Shown one piece after another: positions 47,564-55,811 of a DNA stretch of 64,000 bases (its first letter is position 1; each line of letters begins with the position of its first letter). This DNA is from Streptomyces albicerus (GTDB lineage: Bacteria; Actinomycetota; Actinomycetes; Streptomycetales; Streptomycetaceae). Both the position numbers and the translations under genes were made by a program. The notes below the pieces were generated by a model. It did no database searches, was not told the DNA's origin, and saw only the letters and a program-made list of their open reading frames with translations. Where the stretch lies: contig NZ_VWMY01000010.1 of the NCBI RefSeq assembly GCF_008905045.1, positions 75,172 to 139,171 of the forward strand. Reading direction: 5' to 3'.

Positions 47564-48073
47564 GTGACGGAAGGCACCACCTCCGCCGCCACCGAGGGCG
47601 ACACCCTGTCCCGCCTGGAGCAGGAGGGCGAGATCGCGGCGGACTACCTCGAGGGTCTGCTGGACATCGCCGACCTCGATGGCGACATCGACATGGATGT
47701 CGAGGCCGATCGCGCGGCTGTCTCGATCATCAGCGACACCAGCAGCCGTGACCTGCAGAAGCTGGTCGGCCGCGACGGCGAGGTGCTGGAGGCGCTCCAG
47801 GAGCTCACGAGGCTGGCCGTGCACCGGGAGACCGGGGACCGCAGCCGGCTGATGCTGGACATCGCGGGTTACCGCGCCAAGAAGCGTGAGGAGCTCTCCG
47901 AGCTGGGCGCGAAGGCCGCGGCCGAGGTCAGGAGTTCCGGCGAGCCGGTGAAGATGAAGCCGATGACCCCCTTCGAGCGCAAGGTGGTCCACGACGCGGT
48001 CAAGGCCGCGGGCCTGCGCAGCGAGTCCGAGGGCGAGGAGCCGCAGCGCTTCGTCGTCGTACTCCCCGCCTGA
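47564..48073 (+). CDS. jag: Jag/KhpB RNA-binding protein (KH and R3H)
   Basis: 169 residues, GTG behind AAGAAGGAG. Acidic N-terminus, KH-like domain (VGRDGEVLEALQELTRLAVHRETG split) and R3H domain (MKPMTPFERKVVHDAVKAAG). RNA-binding partner of KhpA in Gram-positives. Followed by a terminator. Confidence 0.94.
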   Translation: MTEGTTSAATEGDTLSRLEQEGEIAADYLEGLLDIADLDGDIDMDVEADRAAVSIISDTSSRDLQKLVGRDGEVLEALQELTRLAVHRETGDRSRLMLDIAGYRAKKREELSELGAKAAAEVRSSGEPVKMKPMTPFERKVVHDAVKAAGLRSESEGEEPQRFVVVLPA

Positions 48074-48091
48074 TCCAGCACGTCGTTCTCC

Positions 48092-48119
48092 GGCCCCGTC
48101 TGTGTTCGCAGGCGGGGCC
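48092..48119 (+). terminator. Terminator after jag
   Basis: GGCCCCGTCTG/CAGGCGGGGCC stem, TGTTCG loop, then GAACTTTG. Transcription into rsmG must be read-through or a new promoter. Confidence 0.75.
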
Positions 48120-48211
48120 GAACTTTGTCAGCCTGATAGTCCCCGATGGTTCCTGATAGTCCTGGTAGTCAGCGCACACTGCGCTCAAGCGGTACGGAAG
48201 GACGGTTCCCC

Positions 48212-48928
48212 GTGACGGAGGCAGCGGAGCTTCCCCCTGCGCCCGAGCAGGCCCGGGCGGTATTCGGCGATCGCTTCGCAGACGCGGTTCGTTACGCGGA
48301 ACTGTTGGCGGACGCGGGAGTTCAGCGCGGTCTGATCGGCCCTCGTGAAGTGCCCCGCCTCTGGGAACGGCACATGCTGAACTGCGCGGTGCTCTCGGAG
48401 GTCGTTCCCGAGGGCGTGACTGTGTGCGATGTCGGTTCCGGTGCCGGACTTCCCGGCATTCCGCTCGCCCTCGTCCGCCCTGATCTGAAGATCACGCTGC
48501 TGGAGCCGCTGCTGAGGCGTACGAACTTCCTCAACGAGGTCGTCGAGCTGCTCGGGCTCGACCATGTGACTGTCGTCCGCGGGCGGGCCGAGGAGGTCCT
48601 CGGGAAGCTGCCTCCGGTCCACGTGGTGACAGCACGGGCCGTGGCACCGCTGGACCGCCTCGCGGCCTGGGGGGTTCCGCTGCTGCGTCCGTACGGGGAG
48701 ATGCTGCTACTCAAAGGCGACACCGCGGAGGAGGAGGTCAAGAGCGCCGGGGCTGCCCTGAGCAAGCTCGGCGCTGTGAACACCTCAGTGCTGCACGTGG
48801 GCGAGGGCGTAGTGGAGCCGCTCGCCACGGTGGTGCGAGTCGAGGTCGGGGAGAGCCCCGGTGGCGTGCGCTTCGCGGCCAAGCGGGCGAAGGCGGCCCG
48901 GACGGGGCGGACCCGGAGACGTCGCTGA
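48212..48928 (+). CDS. rsmG: 16S rRNA (guanine527-N7)-methyltransferase
   Basis: 238 residues from GTG 48212 (MTEAAELPPAPEQARAVFGD), GGAAGGA upstream; an upstream in-frame ATG was rejected. SAM-binding CDVGSGAGLPGIPLALVRPD, LLEPLLRRTNFLNEV and TARAVAPL. Loss of RsmG gives low-level streptomycin resistance and antibiotic overproduction in Streptomyces. Highly basic C-terminus (GRTRRRR). Confidence 0.96.
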   Translation: MTEAAELPPAPEQARAVFGDRFADAVRYAELLADAGVQRGLIGPREVPRLWERHMLNCAVLSEVVPEGVTVCDVGSGAGLPGIPLALVRPDLKITLLEPLLRRTNFLNEVVELLGLDHVTVVRGRAEEVLGKLPPVHVVTARAVAPLDRLAAWGVPLLRPYGEMLLLKGDTAEEEVKSAGAALSKLGAVNTSVLHVGEGVVEPLATVVRVEVGESPGGVRFAAKRAKAARTGRTRRRR

Positions 48929-49338
48929 CGGTCGCCTGGGGAGGGCGGCTCGTTCAGGATGCGCGTTGTCGGGTCGAAGGATGTCTCTTGTTGGGTCGGA
49001 GGCTTGTAGGCGGCGACCCGTTCACTGATCCGTCCTGACGACGAGACGTACTCCACACAAGCTGCCAAACCTACGCATGCCGGAGTGTCGCGCGGTCGCG
49101 GTCGCGCGCGCTGTGCATCGTGTTTCACGTGAAACGTCGCTCACTGCTGCACGGCATCATCAGTCGCGGCCGCGCCGCGGCCGAACCCCGCGACCGCAAC
49201 CCTCTGGGATCCCTCGGATCCTTCGACAAAAGACCCCCTCGCGGCGACAGTGCGTCCCCCGGAGAGGGCACGGAGTTGTCCACAGAGGTGGATTTCTCCA
49301 CAGAACAACGGGCCTCGCTGGTTCACGACCCCGAAGAC
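48929..49338. promoter_or_regulatory. rsmG-parA gap with parS and DnaA boxes
   Basis: 410 bp that must hold the parAB promoters. It carries parS (49122-49135), a perfect DnaA box TTGTCCACA (49276-49284) and TTCTCCACA (49294-49302). The parA frame stays open upstream to 49120 but that start is the parS itself. Confidence 0.6.
49122..49135. other. parS: parS site
   Basis: Perfect GTTTCACGTGAAAC, 204 bp before the parA start. Confidence 0.95.
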
Positions 49339-50412
49339 ATGGGAGGCTCTGTTCATTGCGAGCCTGAAGTCGAGGAGAGTGAATCCTTGCGGTCCGACGC
49401 CAACATCGCGGGACCGATGACCGATCCGGTCCCCGGTCCCCGTACCGAGTCGATGGGGGACGATGTTTCACGTGAAACACCGCCCCCGATGGACGACACT
49501 CCCATCGGTCGTGCTGCCCAACTGGCGGTGGAGGCTCTCGGCCGCGCCGGCGAGGGCTTGCCACGGCCCGAGCAAACCCGCGTGATGGTGGTCGCCAACC
49601 AGAAGGGTGGGGTGGGCAAGACCACAACCACGGTCAACCTTGCCGCCTCGCTGGCGCTGCACGGCGGGCGCGTCCTGGTGATCGACCTCGATCCCCAGGG
49701 CAATGCCTCCACCGCGCTGGGCATCGACCACCACGCCGAAGTTCCTTCCATCTACGACGTGCTGATCGACAGCAAGCCGCTGTCCGAGGTCGTTCAGCCG
49801 GTCCCCGATGTCGAGGGTCTCTTCTGCGCGCCCGCCACGATCGATCTCGCCGGTGCGGAGATCGAGCTGGTGTCCCTGGTGGCACGCGAGAGTCGACTGG
49901 AACGGGCGATCCAGGCGTACGAGCAGCCGCTGGACTACATCCTCATCGACTGCCCACCCTCGCTGGGCCTGCTGACCGTCAACGCGCTCGTCGCCGGTGC
50001 GGAGGTCCTCATCCCGATTCAGTGCGAGTACTACGCGCTGGAGGGCCTGGGCCAGTTGCTGCGCAACGTCGACCTGGTGCGGGGGCACCTCAACCCCAAC
50101 CTCCATGTATCGACGATCCTGCTCACCATGTACGACGGCCGGACGCGCCTCGCGTCGCAGGTCGCCGACGAGGTGCGCAGCCACTTCGGCGACGAGGTGC
50201 TGCGGACGAGCATTCCGCGCTCGGTCCGTATTTCCGAGGCCCCCAGCTACGGGCAGACGGTGCTGACCTACGATCCGGGGTCGAGTGGTGCCCTCTCCTA
50301 CCTTGAGGCGGCACGGGAAATCGCGCTGCGTGGAGTCGGAGTGGCGTACGACGCGCAGCATGCCCACATGGGCGCACACAACGAACAGAGCATGGTGGAG
50401 GGGATCCAGTGA
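49339..50412 (+). CDS. parA: Chromosome partitioning ATPase ParA
   Basis: 357 residues from ATG 49339 ([16 protein letters not shown]), chosen because the region upstream looks like regulatory DNA; the frame is open to 49120 and the ribosome-binding site is weak. An acidic ~75-residue N-terminus precedes the deviant Walker [30 protein letters not shown] and [13 protein letters not shown]. In Streptomyces ParA forms filaments along aerial hyphae and is needed for regular prespore chromosome segregation. parS lies within the N-terminal codons (DVSRET). Confidence 0.95.
   Translation: MGGSVHCEPEVEESESLRSDANIAGPMTDPVPGPRTESMGDDVSRETPPPMDDTPIGRAAQLAVEALGRAGEGLPRPEQTRVMVVANQKGGVGKTTTTVNLAASLALHGGRVLVIDLDPQGNASTALGIDHHAEVPSIYDVLIDSKPLSEVVQPVPDVEGLFCAPATIDLAGAEIELVSLVARESRLERAIQAYEQPLDYILIDCPPSLGLLTVNALVAGAEVLIPIQCEYYALEGLGQLLRNVDLVRGHLNPNLHVSTILLTMYDGRTRLASQVADEVRSHFGDEVLRTSIPRSVRISEAPSYGQTVLTYDPGSSGALSYLEAAREIALRGVGVAYDAQHAHMGAHNEQSMVEGIQ
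49465..49478. other. parS: parS site inside parA
   Basis: Perfect GTTTCACGTGAAAC in the parA coding region. Confidence 0.95.
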
Positions 50413-51518
50413 GCGAGCGACGGAGGGGGTTGGGCCGTGGTCTCGGCGCACTGATCCCGGCAGCACCGACAGGAGAGAAGACGGCGCCACCGGCGGCGGG
50501 TGGAGCGTCCACCTCGCCCGGGGCCGTTCCGCTGCTCACCGCGGAGCGCGGTGTGGCGGCGGCCAAGGTGGCGACGCTTCCGTCGGCCCATGTTTCACAT
50601 GAAACCGAGGAGCCGTCGGCGAGCGTCTTCGGGGAGGCTCCGGCTCCGGCGGCGCCCGTCGGGGCGCACTTTGCCGAATTGCCCCTCGACTCCATCACCC
50701 CTAACCCGCGCCAGCCCCGTGAGGTGTTCGACGAGGACGCTCTCGCGGAACTCGTGACCTCCATCAGGGAGGTCGGGCTTCTCCAGCCGGTCGTCGTGCG
50801 GCAGATGGGCCCGGGGCGCTACGAGCTCATCATGGGAGAGCGGCGCTGGCGGGCCTGCCGTGAGGCGGGGCTCGAGGCCATTCCGGCGATCGTGCGGGCC
50901 ACGGAGGACGAGAAGCTCCTCCTGGACGCGCTCTTGGAGAACCTGCACCGAGCCCAGCTGAACCCGCTGGAAGAGGCAGCCGCCTACGACCAGCTGCTCA
51001 AGGACTTCAATTGCACGCATGACCAGCTGGCGGACCGGATCGGCCGGTCCCGTCCTCAGGTCTCCAACACCCTGCGTCTGTTGAAGCTCTCGCCGACGGT
51101 TCAGCGCCGCGTCGCCGCCGGTGTGCTCTCCGCCGGACACGCGCGAGCCCTGCTCTCCGTCGCGGACTCGGAGGAGCAGGACCGGCTGGCTCACCGGATC
51201 GTGGCCGAGGGACTCTCAGTGCGGGCCGTCGAGGAGATCGTCACCCTCATGGGCTCGCGGCCGCAGTCGGCCCCGCGTTCCAAGGGGCCGCGGGCCGGCG
51301 CTCTGCTCTCCCCGGCACTGAGCGATCTTGCGACCCGTCTCTCGGACCGCTTCGAGACCCGGGTGAAGGTCGACCTCGGCCAGAAGAAGGGCAAGATCAC
51401 CGTCGAGTTCGCTTCGATGGACGACCTTGAGCGGATCCTCGGCACGCTCGCTCCTGGCGAAGGACCGGTTCTGCAGAAGAGCCTCCTGGATGACGACTCC
51501 GAGGAGACGGAGTCCTGA
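50409..51518 (+). CDS. parB: Chromosome partitioning protein ParB
   Basis: 369 residues; GTG overlaps the parA stop. Box I and Box II with GERRWRAC (143-150), the CTPase motif of the ParB family, [17 protein letters not shown], and the HTH at about 204-225 ([20 protein letters not shown] region). C-terminal dimer domain ends in an acidic tail. ParB loads at parS and slides as a CTP clamp, organising the origin region. Residues HVSHET (61-66) are encoded by a degenerate parS. Confidence 0.97.
   Translation: MSERRRGLGRGLGALIPAAPTGEKTAPPAAGGASTSPGAVPLLTAERGVAAAKVATLPSAHVSHETEEPSASVFGEAPAPAAPVGAHFAELPLDSITPNPRQPREVFDEDALAELVTSIREVGLLQPVVVRQMGPGRYELIMGERRWRACREAGLEAIPAIVRATEDEKLLLDALLENLHRAQLNPLEEAAAYDQLLKDFNCTHDQLADRIGRSRPQVSNTLRLLKLSPTVQRRVAAGVLSAGHARALLSVADSEEQDRLAHRIVAEGLSVRAVEEIVTLMGSRPQSAPRSKGPRAGALLSPALSDLATRLSDRFETRVKVDLGQKKGKITVEFASMDDLERILGTLAPGEGPVLQKSLLDDDSEETES
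50592..50605. other. parS: Degenerate parS inside parB
   Basis: GTTTCACATGAAAC, one mismatch to consensus. Confidence 0.7.
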
Positions 51519-51530
51519 GCGTCTCGGGCG

Positions 51531-51608
51531 GCCGGTCGATTCCGACCGGCCGGCCAGCAGAGCGGGCTGTGTCCGGTGTGTACCGGAACACGGCTCGCTC
51601 TTTGCTTT
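51531..51608 (+). terminator. Double hairpin after parB
   Basis: GCCGGTCG/CGACCGGC (51531-51551) followed by an imperfect longer stem (51559-51603) and TTTGCTTT. Confidence 0.8.
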
Positions 51609-51625
51609 CGGACGGTATCGATGGA

Positions 51626-51649
51626 ATCGCATCGTGGATACGATGCGAT
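51626..51649. promoter_or_regulatory. Perfect inverted repeat ATCGCATCGT-GGAT-ACGATGCGAT
   Basis: 10-bp arms, 4-nt spacer, 50 bp upstream of the small frame at 51700; operator or RNA hairpin. Confidence 0.5.
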
Positions 51650-51699
51650 CGGGTATGGCGCATCCACCTAGCAGCACCTTCTGTGGGGAGGCGGGGGCC

Positions 51700-51957
51700 A
51701 TGCGAACGGTGAGCCGCACCGGACTGGTGAGCGCGGGCCTGGGGCTCGGCGCGGTCGGCGGGTTCGTCGGCAGCCTGCTCAAGGAACGGAGCACTCTGAC
51801 AGCCGCCCGCGACGCTGCGGGCGAAGGAAGCGAGGAACTGCCTTCATGGGGCGTCGGCTCGTACCGCTCACGCTGGACAACCTTCAGGACCTTCCCAAGC
51901 GCTGTCGCACGTGTGTCTTCTGGGAACTGGATCCAGTCAGCGGGCAGGCAGCGGTAA
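51700..51957 (+). CDS. Possible small membrane protein, 85 aa
   Basis: ATG 51700 behind GGGGAGGCGG; MRTVSRTGLVSAGLGLGAVG followed by GFVGSLLKERSTL gives one hydrophobic segment, then a basic Ser/Arg-rich end. It overlaps the GNAT gene by 112 nt in another frame, which is unusual, so the last third may be unselected or the real gene may be shorter. The ribosome-binding site is good; homology unknown. Confidence 0.4.
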   Translation: MRTVSRTGLVSAGLGLGAVGGFVGSLLKERSTLTAARDAAGEGSEELPSWGVGSYRSRWTTFRTFPSAVARVSSGNWIQSAGRQR

Positions 51958-52463
51958 AAGCAGGCACACCCGAGTTGGAGAAAGAGGCCTGGATCTCCGC
52001 CGTCCTGCTGGAGTGGGGATCCTGCGGCCGGGTCGTCTACGTGGACGACGTACCGGTGGGCTTCGTGCTGTACGCACCGCCCGCGTATGTGCCGCGCTCG
52101 ACGGCTTTCCCCACGAGTCCTGTCTCCCCTGACGCGGTCCAGCTGATGACGGCCTTCATCATGCCGGGCTTCCAGGGGCAGGGGCTCGGACGTGTGATGG
52201 TCCAGACGGTTGCCAAGGATCTGCTGCGGCGGGGCTTCAAGGCGATCGAGGCCTTCGGGGATGCCCGGTGGAAGGAACCGGCCTGCGTGCTGCCCGCGGA
52301 CCATCTCCTGGCCGTGGGCTTCAAGACGGTCCGGCCCCATCCGACGTATCCGCGACTGCGCCTGGAGCTGCGCACGACGCTCTCCTGGAAGGAAGACGTG
52401 GAGTTGGCTCTCGACCGGCTGCTGGGGGCAGTACAGAAGGAGCCGGCACTGCGTCCGCTGTAG
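51846..52463 (+). CDS. GNAT family N-acetyltransferase
   Basis: 205 residues from ATG 51846 (GAGGAAC upstream). Acetyl-CoA-binding PGFQGQGLGRVMVQTVAKDL with Q-x-x-G-x-G/A; VPVGFVLYAPPAYVPRS and VLPADHLLAVGFKTVRPHP are the other family segments. N-terminal CRTCVFWE holds two cysteines. Substrate unknown; conserved between parB and trxA in Streptomyces. A hairpin and parS follow. Confidence 0.88.
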   Translation: MGRRLVPLTLDNLQDLPKRCRTCVFWELDPVSGQAAVKAGTPELEKEAWISAVLLEWGSCGRVVYVDDVPVGFVLYAPPAYVPRSTAFPTSPVSPDAVQLMTAFIMPGFQGQGLGRVMVQTVAKDLLRRGFKAIEAFGDARWKEPACVLPADHLLAVGFKTVRPHPTYPRLRLELRTTLSWKEDVELALDRLLGAVQKEPALRPL

Positions 52464-52513
52464 GGCCGCGCCCTCGGGTCCGTCGGCGGTGCGCCCTACA
52501 GCAGCCACACATG

Positions 52514-52547
52514 CGGATGGGCCAACCCGTCCGGGTTGGCCCATCCG
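52514..52547. terminator. Terminator between GNAT gene and trxA
   Basis: Perfect 16-bp arms (CGGATGGGCCAACCCG and complement) with a 2-nt centre, in a convergent gap; parS starts two bases later. Confidence 0.88.
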
Positions 52548-52548
52548 T

Positions 52549-52562
52549 GTTTCACGTGAAAC
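52549..52562. other. parS: parS site
   Basis: Perfect GTTTCACGTGAAAC next to the terminator. Confidence 0.95.
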
Positions 52563-52592
52563 ATCGCCGCCAGCTGAGGGCGGCCTGCCGGA

Positions 52593-52925
52593 CTACTCGG
52601 CGATGAAGTCCTCGAGGTCCCGCACGATCGCGGCCTTCGGCTTCGCACCGACGATGGTCTTGGCGACCTCGCCACCCTGGTAGACGTTCAGGGTCGGGAT
52701 GGACATGACGCCGTACTTGGCGGCCGTACCCGGGTTCTCGTCGATGTTGAGCTTGACGACCTCGATCTTGTCGCCGTACTCGGCGGCGATCGCCTCGAGG
52801 GACGGAGCGATCTGGCGGCACGGACCGCACCAGGCGGCCCAGAAGTCCACCAGGACGGGCTTGTCGCTCTTGAGGACATCCTGCTCGAAAGAGTCGTCGG
52901 TTACGTGCTTCAGGGTGCCGGCCAC
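52593..52925 (-). CDS. trxA: Thioredoxin
   Basis: 110 residues; active site WCGPC (Cys33, Cys36), PTLNVYQGGEV with the cis-Pro, normal length. Reduced by TrxB, the next gene upstream (42-bp gap), forming the trxBA operon known to respond to disulfide stress in Streptomyces. Confidence 0.97.
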   Translation of the reverse strand: MAGTLKHVTDDSFEQDVLKSDKPVLVDFWAAWCGPCRQIAPSLEAIAAEYGDKIEVVKLNIDENPGTAAKYGVMSIPTLNVYQGGEVAKTIVGAKPKAAIVRDLEDFIAE

Positions 52926-52967
52926 GGCGGGCTCCTTAACTGGTTGGTGCGGTGGGGCGGATGGGGG

Positions 52968-53939
52968 TCAGACGGTGGTCTTCTCGGGCTCCGCAGCCGC
53001 CTCGCCGTCCGCGATGGCGGAGAGGAAGCGCTCGGCGTCGAGGGCGGCGGAGCAGCCGGTGCCGGCCGCAGTGATCGCCTGGCGGTAGGTGTGGTCGACG
53101 ACGTCGCCAGCGCCGAAGACACCCACCAGGTTCGTGCGGGTCGAAGGCGCCTCGACCTTGAGGTAGCCCTCCTCGTCCAGTTCGAGCTGGCCCTTGAAGA
53201 GCTCGGTGCGCGGGTCGTGGCCGATCGCGATGAACAGGCCGGTGACGGGCAGTTCCGACGTCTCGCCGGTCTTCAGGTTGCGCAGCTTCAGGCCCGAGAG
53301 CTTCTGCTCGCCCTGGATCTCGGCGACCTCGCTGTCCCAGACGAACTTGATCTTCGGGTCGGCGAAGGCGCGCTCCTGCATCGCCTTGGAGGCGCGCAGC
53401 GTGTCCCGGCGGTGGACGATCGTCACGGACTTGGCGAACCGAGAGAGGAAGGTGGCCTCCTCCATGGCAGTGTCACCGCCGCCGATCACAGCGATGTCCT
53501 GGTCCTTGAAGAAGAAGCCGTCACAGGTCGCGCACCAGGAGACACCACGTCCGGACAGGGCGTCTTCCCTGGGCAGGCCCAGCTTGCGGTGCTGAGAGCC
53601 TGTCGCGACGATGACGGCCTTCGCCCGGTGCACCGTGCCCGCCGTGTCCGTGACGGTCTTAATCTCACCGCTGAGGTCGACCGTGACGATGTCGTCCGGA
53701 ACCAGCTCGGCCCCGAAGCGCTCGGACTGCGCCCGCATGTTGTCCATGAGCTCCGGGCCCATGATGCCGTCCTGGAAGCCGGGGAAGTTCTCCACCTCAG
53801 TGGTGGTCATCAGCGCGCCGCCTGCGGTGACGGCGCCCTCGAACACCAGCGGCTTAAGCGACGCGCGCGCAGTGTAGAGCGCCGCCGTGTAGCCGGCGGG
53901 CCCGGAGCCGATGATGATCACGTTACGGACGTCGCTCAC
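52968..53939 (-). CDS. trxB: Thioredoxin-disulfide reductase
   Basis: 323 residues from GTG 53937-53939, GAGGAA upstream. FAD-binding [16 protein letters not shown], redox-active CATC (136-139), NADPH-binding [16 protein letters not shown] and [14 protein letters not shown]. Transfers electrons from NADPH to thioredoxin. The longer open frame upstream lacks homology. Upstream is a 195-bp gap with its promoter. Confidence 0.97.
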   Translation of the reverse strand: MSDVRNVIIIGSGPAGYTAALYTARASLKPLVFEGAVTAGGALMTTTEVENFPGFQDGIMGPELMDNMRAQSERFGAELVPDDIVTVDLSGEIKTVTDTAGTVHRAKAVIVATGSQHRKLGLPREDALSGRGVSWCATCDGFFFKDQDIAVIGGGDTAMEEATFLSRFAKSVTIVHRRDTLRASKAMQERAFADPKIKFVWDSEVAEIQGEQKLSGLKLRNLKTGETSELPVTGLFIAIGHDPRTELFKGQLELDEEGYLKVEAPSTRTNLVGVFGAGDVVDHTYRQAITAAGTGCSAALDAERFLSAIADGEAAAEPEKTTV

Positions 53940-54134
53940 GGCTTGATTCCTCGTCTCTGGAGACTGCTTCGTACGGCCGGTGGGAGCCTCTCTCAGAACT
54001 CTCACCCCACCCAACGGATCCTAAGGGGCGCGCATTCCCACTGTGTCCGGGCACACGAAGACTCGTCACCGCACCGGGATGCCATGGATGACGCAGGGCA
54101 CGCACATGATGATCCGACGCAGGCCCGGACCCGC

Positions 54135-55073
54135 TCAGCTTCGCGGGTAGGACTGCTGGAGCAGAACCTTGCCTTCGGAGATCGACGGCCTGTCCACACA
54201 GGCGGAGTCGACGACATAGGCCGTGACCTGTGCGGCGTCGGAGGCGTCGGGCAGCACCACGAGATACGCCTCAGTGCCGTCGTAGTCACCTTCCTTGAAG
54301 GCGAGGGGAGCCGCGTCGCGCCCGATGCCCTGCTTGATGCACTCGGGCACTGACGTGGGCGTGTTCAGGATGTTCGGCTCTTCGGTGGAGTCGGTGCCGT
54401 AGGGCTTCGCGGTGCGGGGACTGCCGTCCTTCTTCTCGGACTTCTTGGCCTCGGCGAGGAGACCCGCGACCTCGTTATCCAGCTTCTCCCCGGCGAACGT
54501 GTTCGCGGAGTCGCTCTGCTCCCGGGAGGCCGAACCAGGGTTGTTGCCCGATGTGTCGCCCAGCGACTGGAGGAGCAGGCCGCCGAGTCCCAGCGTGGCC
54601 GCCGTGAACATGGCGCCCAGCACGACGGTCCTGCGGCGTCCACGACGAGGCCGGTTCGTACGACCCGGGCCGGTGGAAGCACGGGGGTGTCCTGAGGGAC
54701 GATCCGCTGTGGCCGATGTTTCACGTGAAACATGCCGACCCTCGTCCTCGCCGGACAGCGGCTGGGAGGCGCTGACTGATGCCGGGACGTTCGTGTCGTC
54801 GTCTGCTTCGGGCGCCGTGGCACTCAACAGGGCCTCGGCGGCGAGAGCGGCATCGATGCGTCCCGCGACATCGGCGGGCATGCGGGGCGGACCCGGCAGC
54901 GTGCCGAGCATGCCGCGGATCTCCTCCAGCGAGTCGTACACGTCGGCACACAGCGCGCAGCCGTCCAGGTGGCGTCGCACGTCCGCCGTACGCGAGGGCG
55001 GGAGCAGACCTTCGGTGAGGTCGGAGATCTCCGTGACGTCCGGGTGTCCGGCCGTGTCGGTCGTGGATGTCAC
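54135..55073 (-). CDS. Membrane-bound zinc anti-sigma factor for SigM
   Basis: 312 residues; GTG overlaps the sigM stop. N-terminal ZAS domain with H35-x3-C39-x2-C42 (RRHLDGCALCADVY), a Thr/Ser/Arg-rich linker, one membrane helix (VVLGAMFTAATLGLGGLLLQ) and an extracytoplasmic domain (VPECIKQGIG, YLVVLPDASDAAQVTAYVVD, with two Cys). Position matches the mycobacterial SigM anti-sigma factor. A parS lies within it (codons of HVSRETS). Confidence 0.88.
   Translation of the reverse strand: MTSTTDTAGHPDVTEISDLTEGLLPPSRTADVRRHLDGCALCADVYDSLEEIRGMLGTLPGPPRMPADVAGRIDAALAAEALLSATAPEADDDTNVPASVSASQPLSGEDEGRHVSRETSATADRPSGHPRASTGPGRTNRPRRGRRRTVVLGAMFTAATLGLGGLLLQSLGDTSGNNPGSASREQSDSANTFAGEKLDNEVAGLLAEAKKSEKKDGSPRTAKPYGTDSTEEPNILNTPTSVPECIKQGIGRDAAPLAFKEGDYDGTEAYLVVLPDASDAAQVTAYVVDSACVDRPSISEGKVLLQQSYPRS
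54718..54731. other. parS: parS site inside anti-sigma gene
   Basis: Perfect GTTTCACGTGAAAC. Confidence 0.95.
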
Positions 55074-55783
55074 GCTCGCCCACCTCCGCCCTTCACAGCA
55101 GCTGAATCGCTCGGTCCATCGTGTTCTCCCGCTGCGGGTGGGACGGATGCCCCCTGCGTGCGGTTCCGTCCCTCACCCGACTTCTTGCTCTCTCTGTCGC
55201 TCCCGCTGTCCGTACGCAGGTGTTTGAGCAGCGGGAGAAGTCTGGCTCTGCCGCGAGCACAGCGGCTCTTGACCGTGCCGGTCGGCACGTCGAGCAGACT
55301 GGCCGCCTCCGCCACCGGGTAGCCCTGCATGTCCACCAGGACGAGGGCGGCCCGCTGGTCGGGGGGCAGAGTGCCCAGCGCCTCCAGCAGCTCACGGTGC
55401 AGATCGTTGCGCTCGGCCGGAGCGGAGGCCGACTCGTGCGGTTCCAGCAGTTGCTCGAGCCGTTCCGTGTCGTCCACGGGGGAGGTCTTCCTGGAGGCCG
55501 CCTTGCGGGCGCGGTCCAGGCAGGCGTTCACGGTGATCCGGTGCAGCCATGTGGTGACCGCCGACTGGCCACGGAAGGTGTGGGCGGCCCGATAGGCGGA
55601 GACGAGGGCGTCCTGGACGGCGTCAGCGGCCTCCTCGCGGTCGCCCAGCGTCCGCAGCGCCACCGCCCAGAGCCGGTCACGGTGACGCCGCACGAGCTCA
55701 CCGAAGGCGTCGGGGTCGCCCTCGACATGACGGGCGAGGAGGTCCTGATCGCTCACTTCGCTGAATCCGGCACCGTCCGCCAT
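55070..55783 (-). CDS. sigM: ECF sigma factor SigM
   Basis: 237 residues, ATG after GGGAGGGGG. Region 2 (FGELVRRHRDRLWAVALRTL, EEAADAVQDALVSAYRAAH, TWLHRITVNACLDRARK) and region 4 (LPPDQRAALVLVDMQGYPVA, VPTGTVKSRCARGRARL). The C-terminal ~50 residues are a Ser/Gly/Asp/Lys-rich tail. Located beside trxBA and murJ as in Mycobacterium, where SigM controls surface-protein genes. Controlled by the coupled anti-sigma gene. Confidence 0.92.
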   Translation of the reverse strand: MADGAGFSEVSDQDLLARHVEGDPDAFGELVRRHRDRLWAVALRTLGDREEAADAVQDALVSAYRAAHTFRGQSAVTTWLHRITVNACLDRARKAASRKTSPVDDTERLEQLLEPHESASAPAERNDLHRELLEALGTLPPDQRAALVLVDMQGYPVAEAASLLDVPTGTVKSRCARGRARLLPLLKHLRTDSGSDRESKKSGEGRNRTQGASVPPAAGEHDGPSDSAAVKGGGGRA

Positions 55784-55811
55784 CGAACCCCCTCCCCCCT
55801 CGCATTCACCG

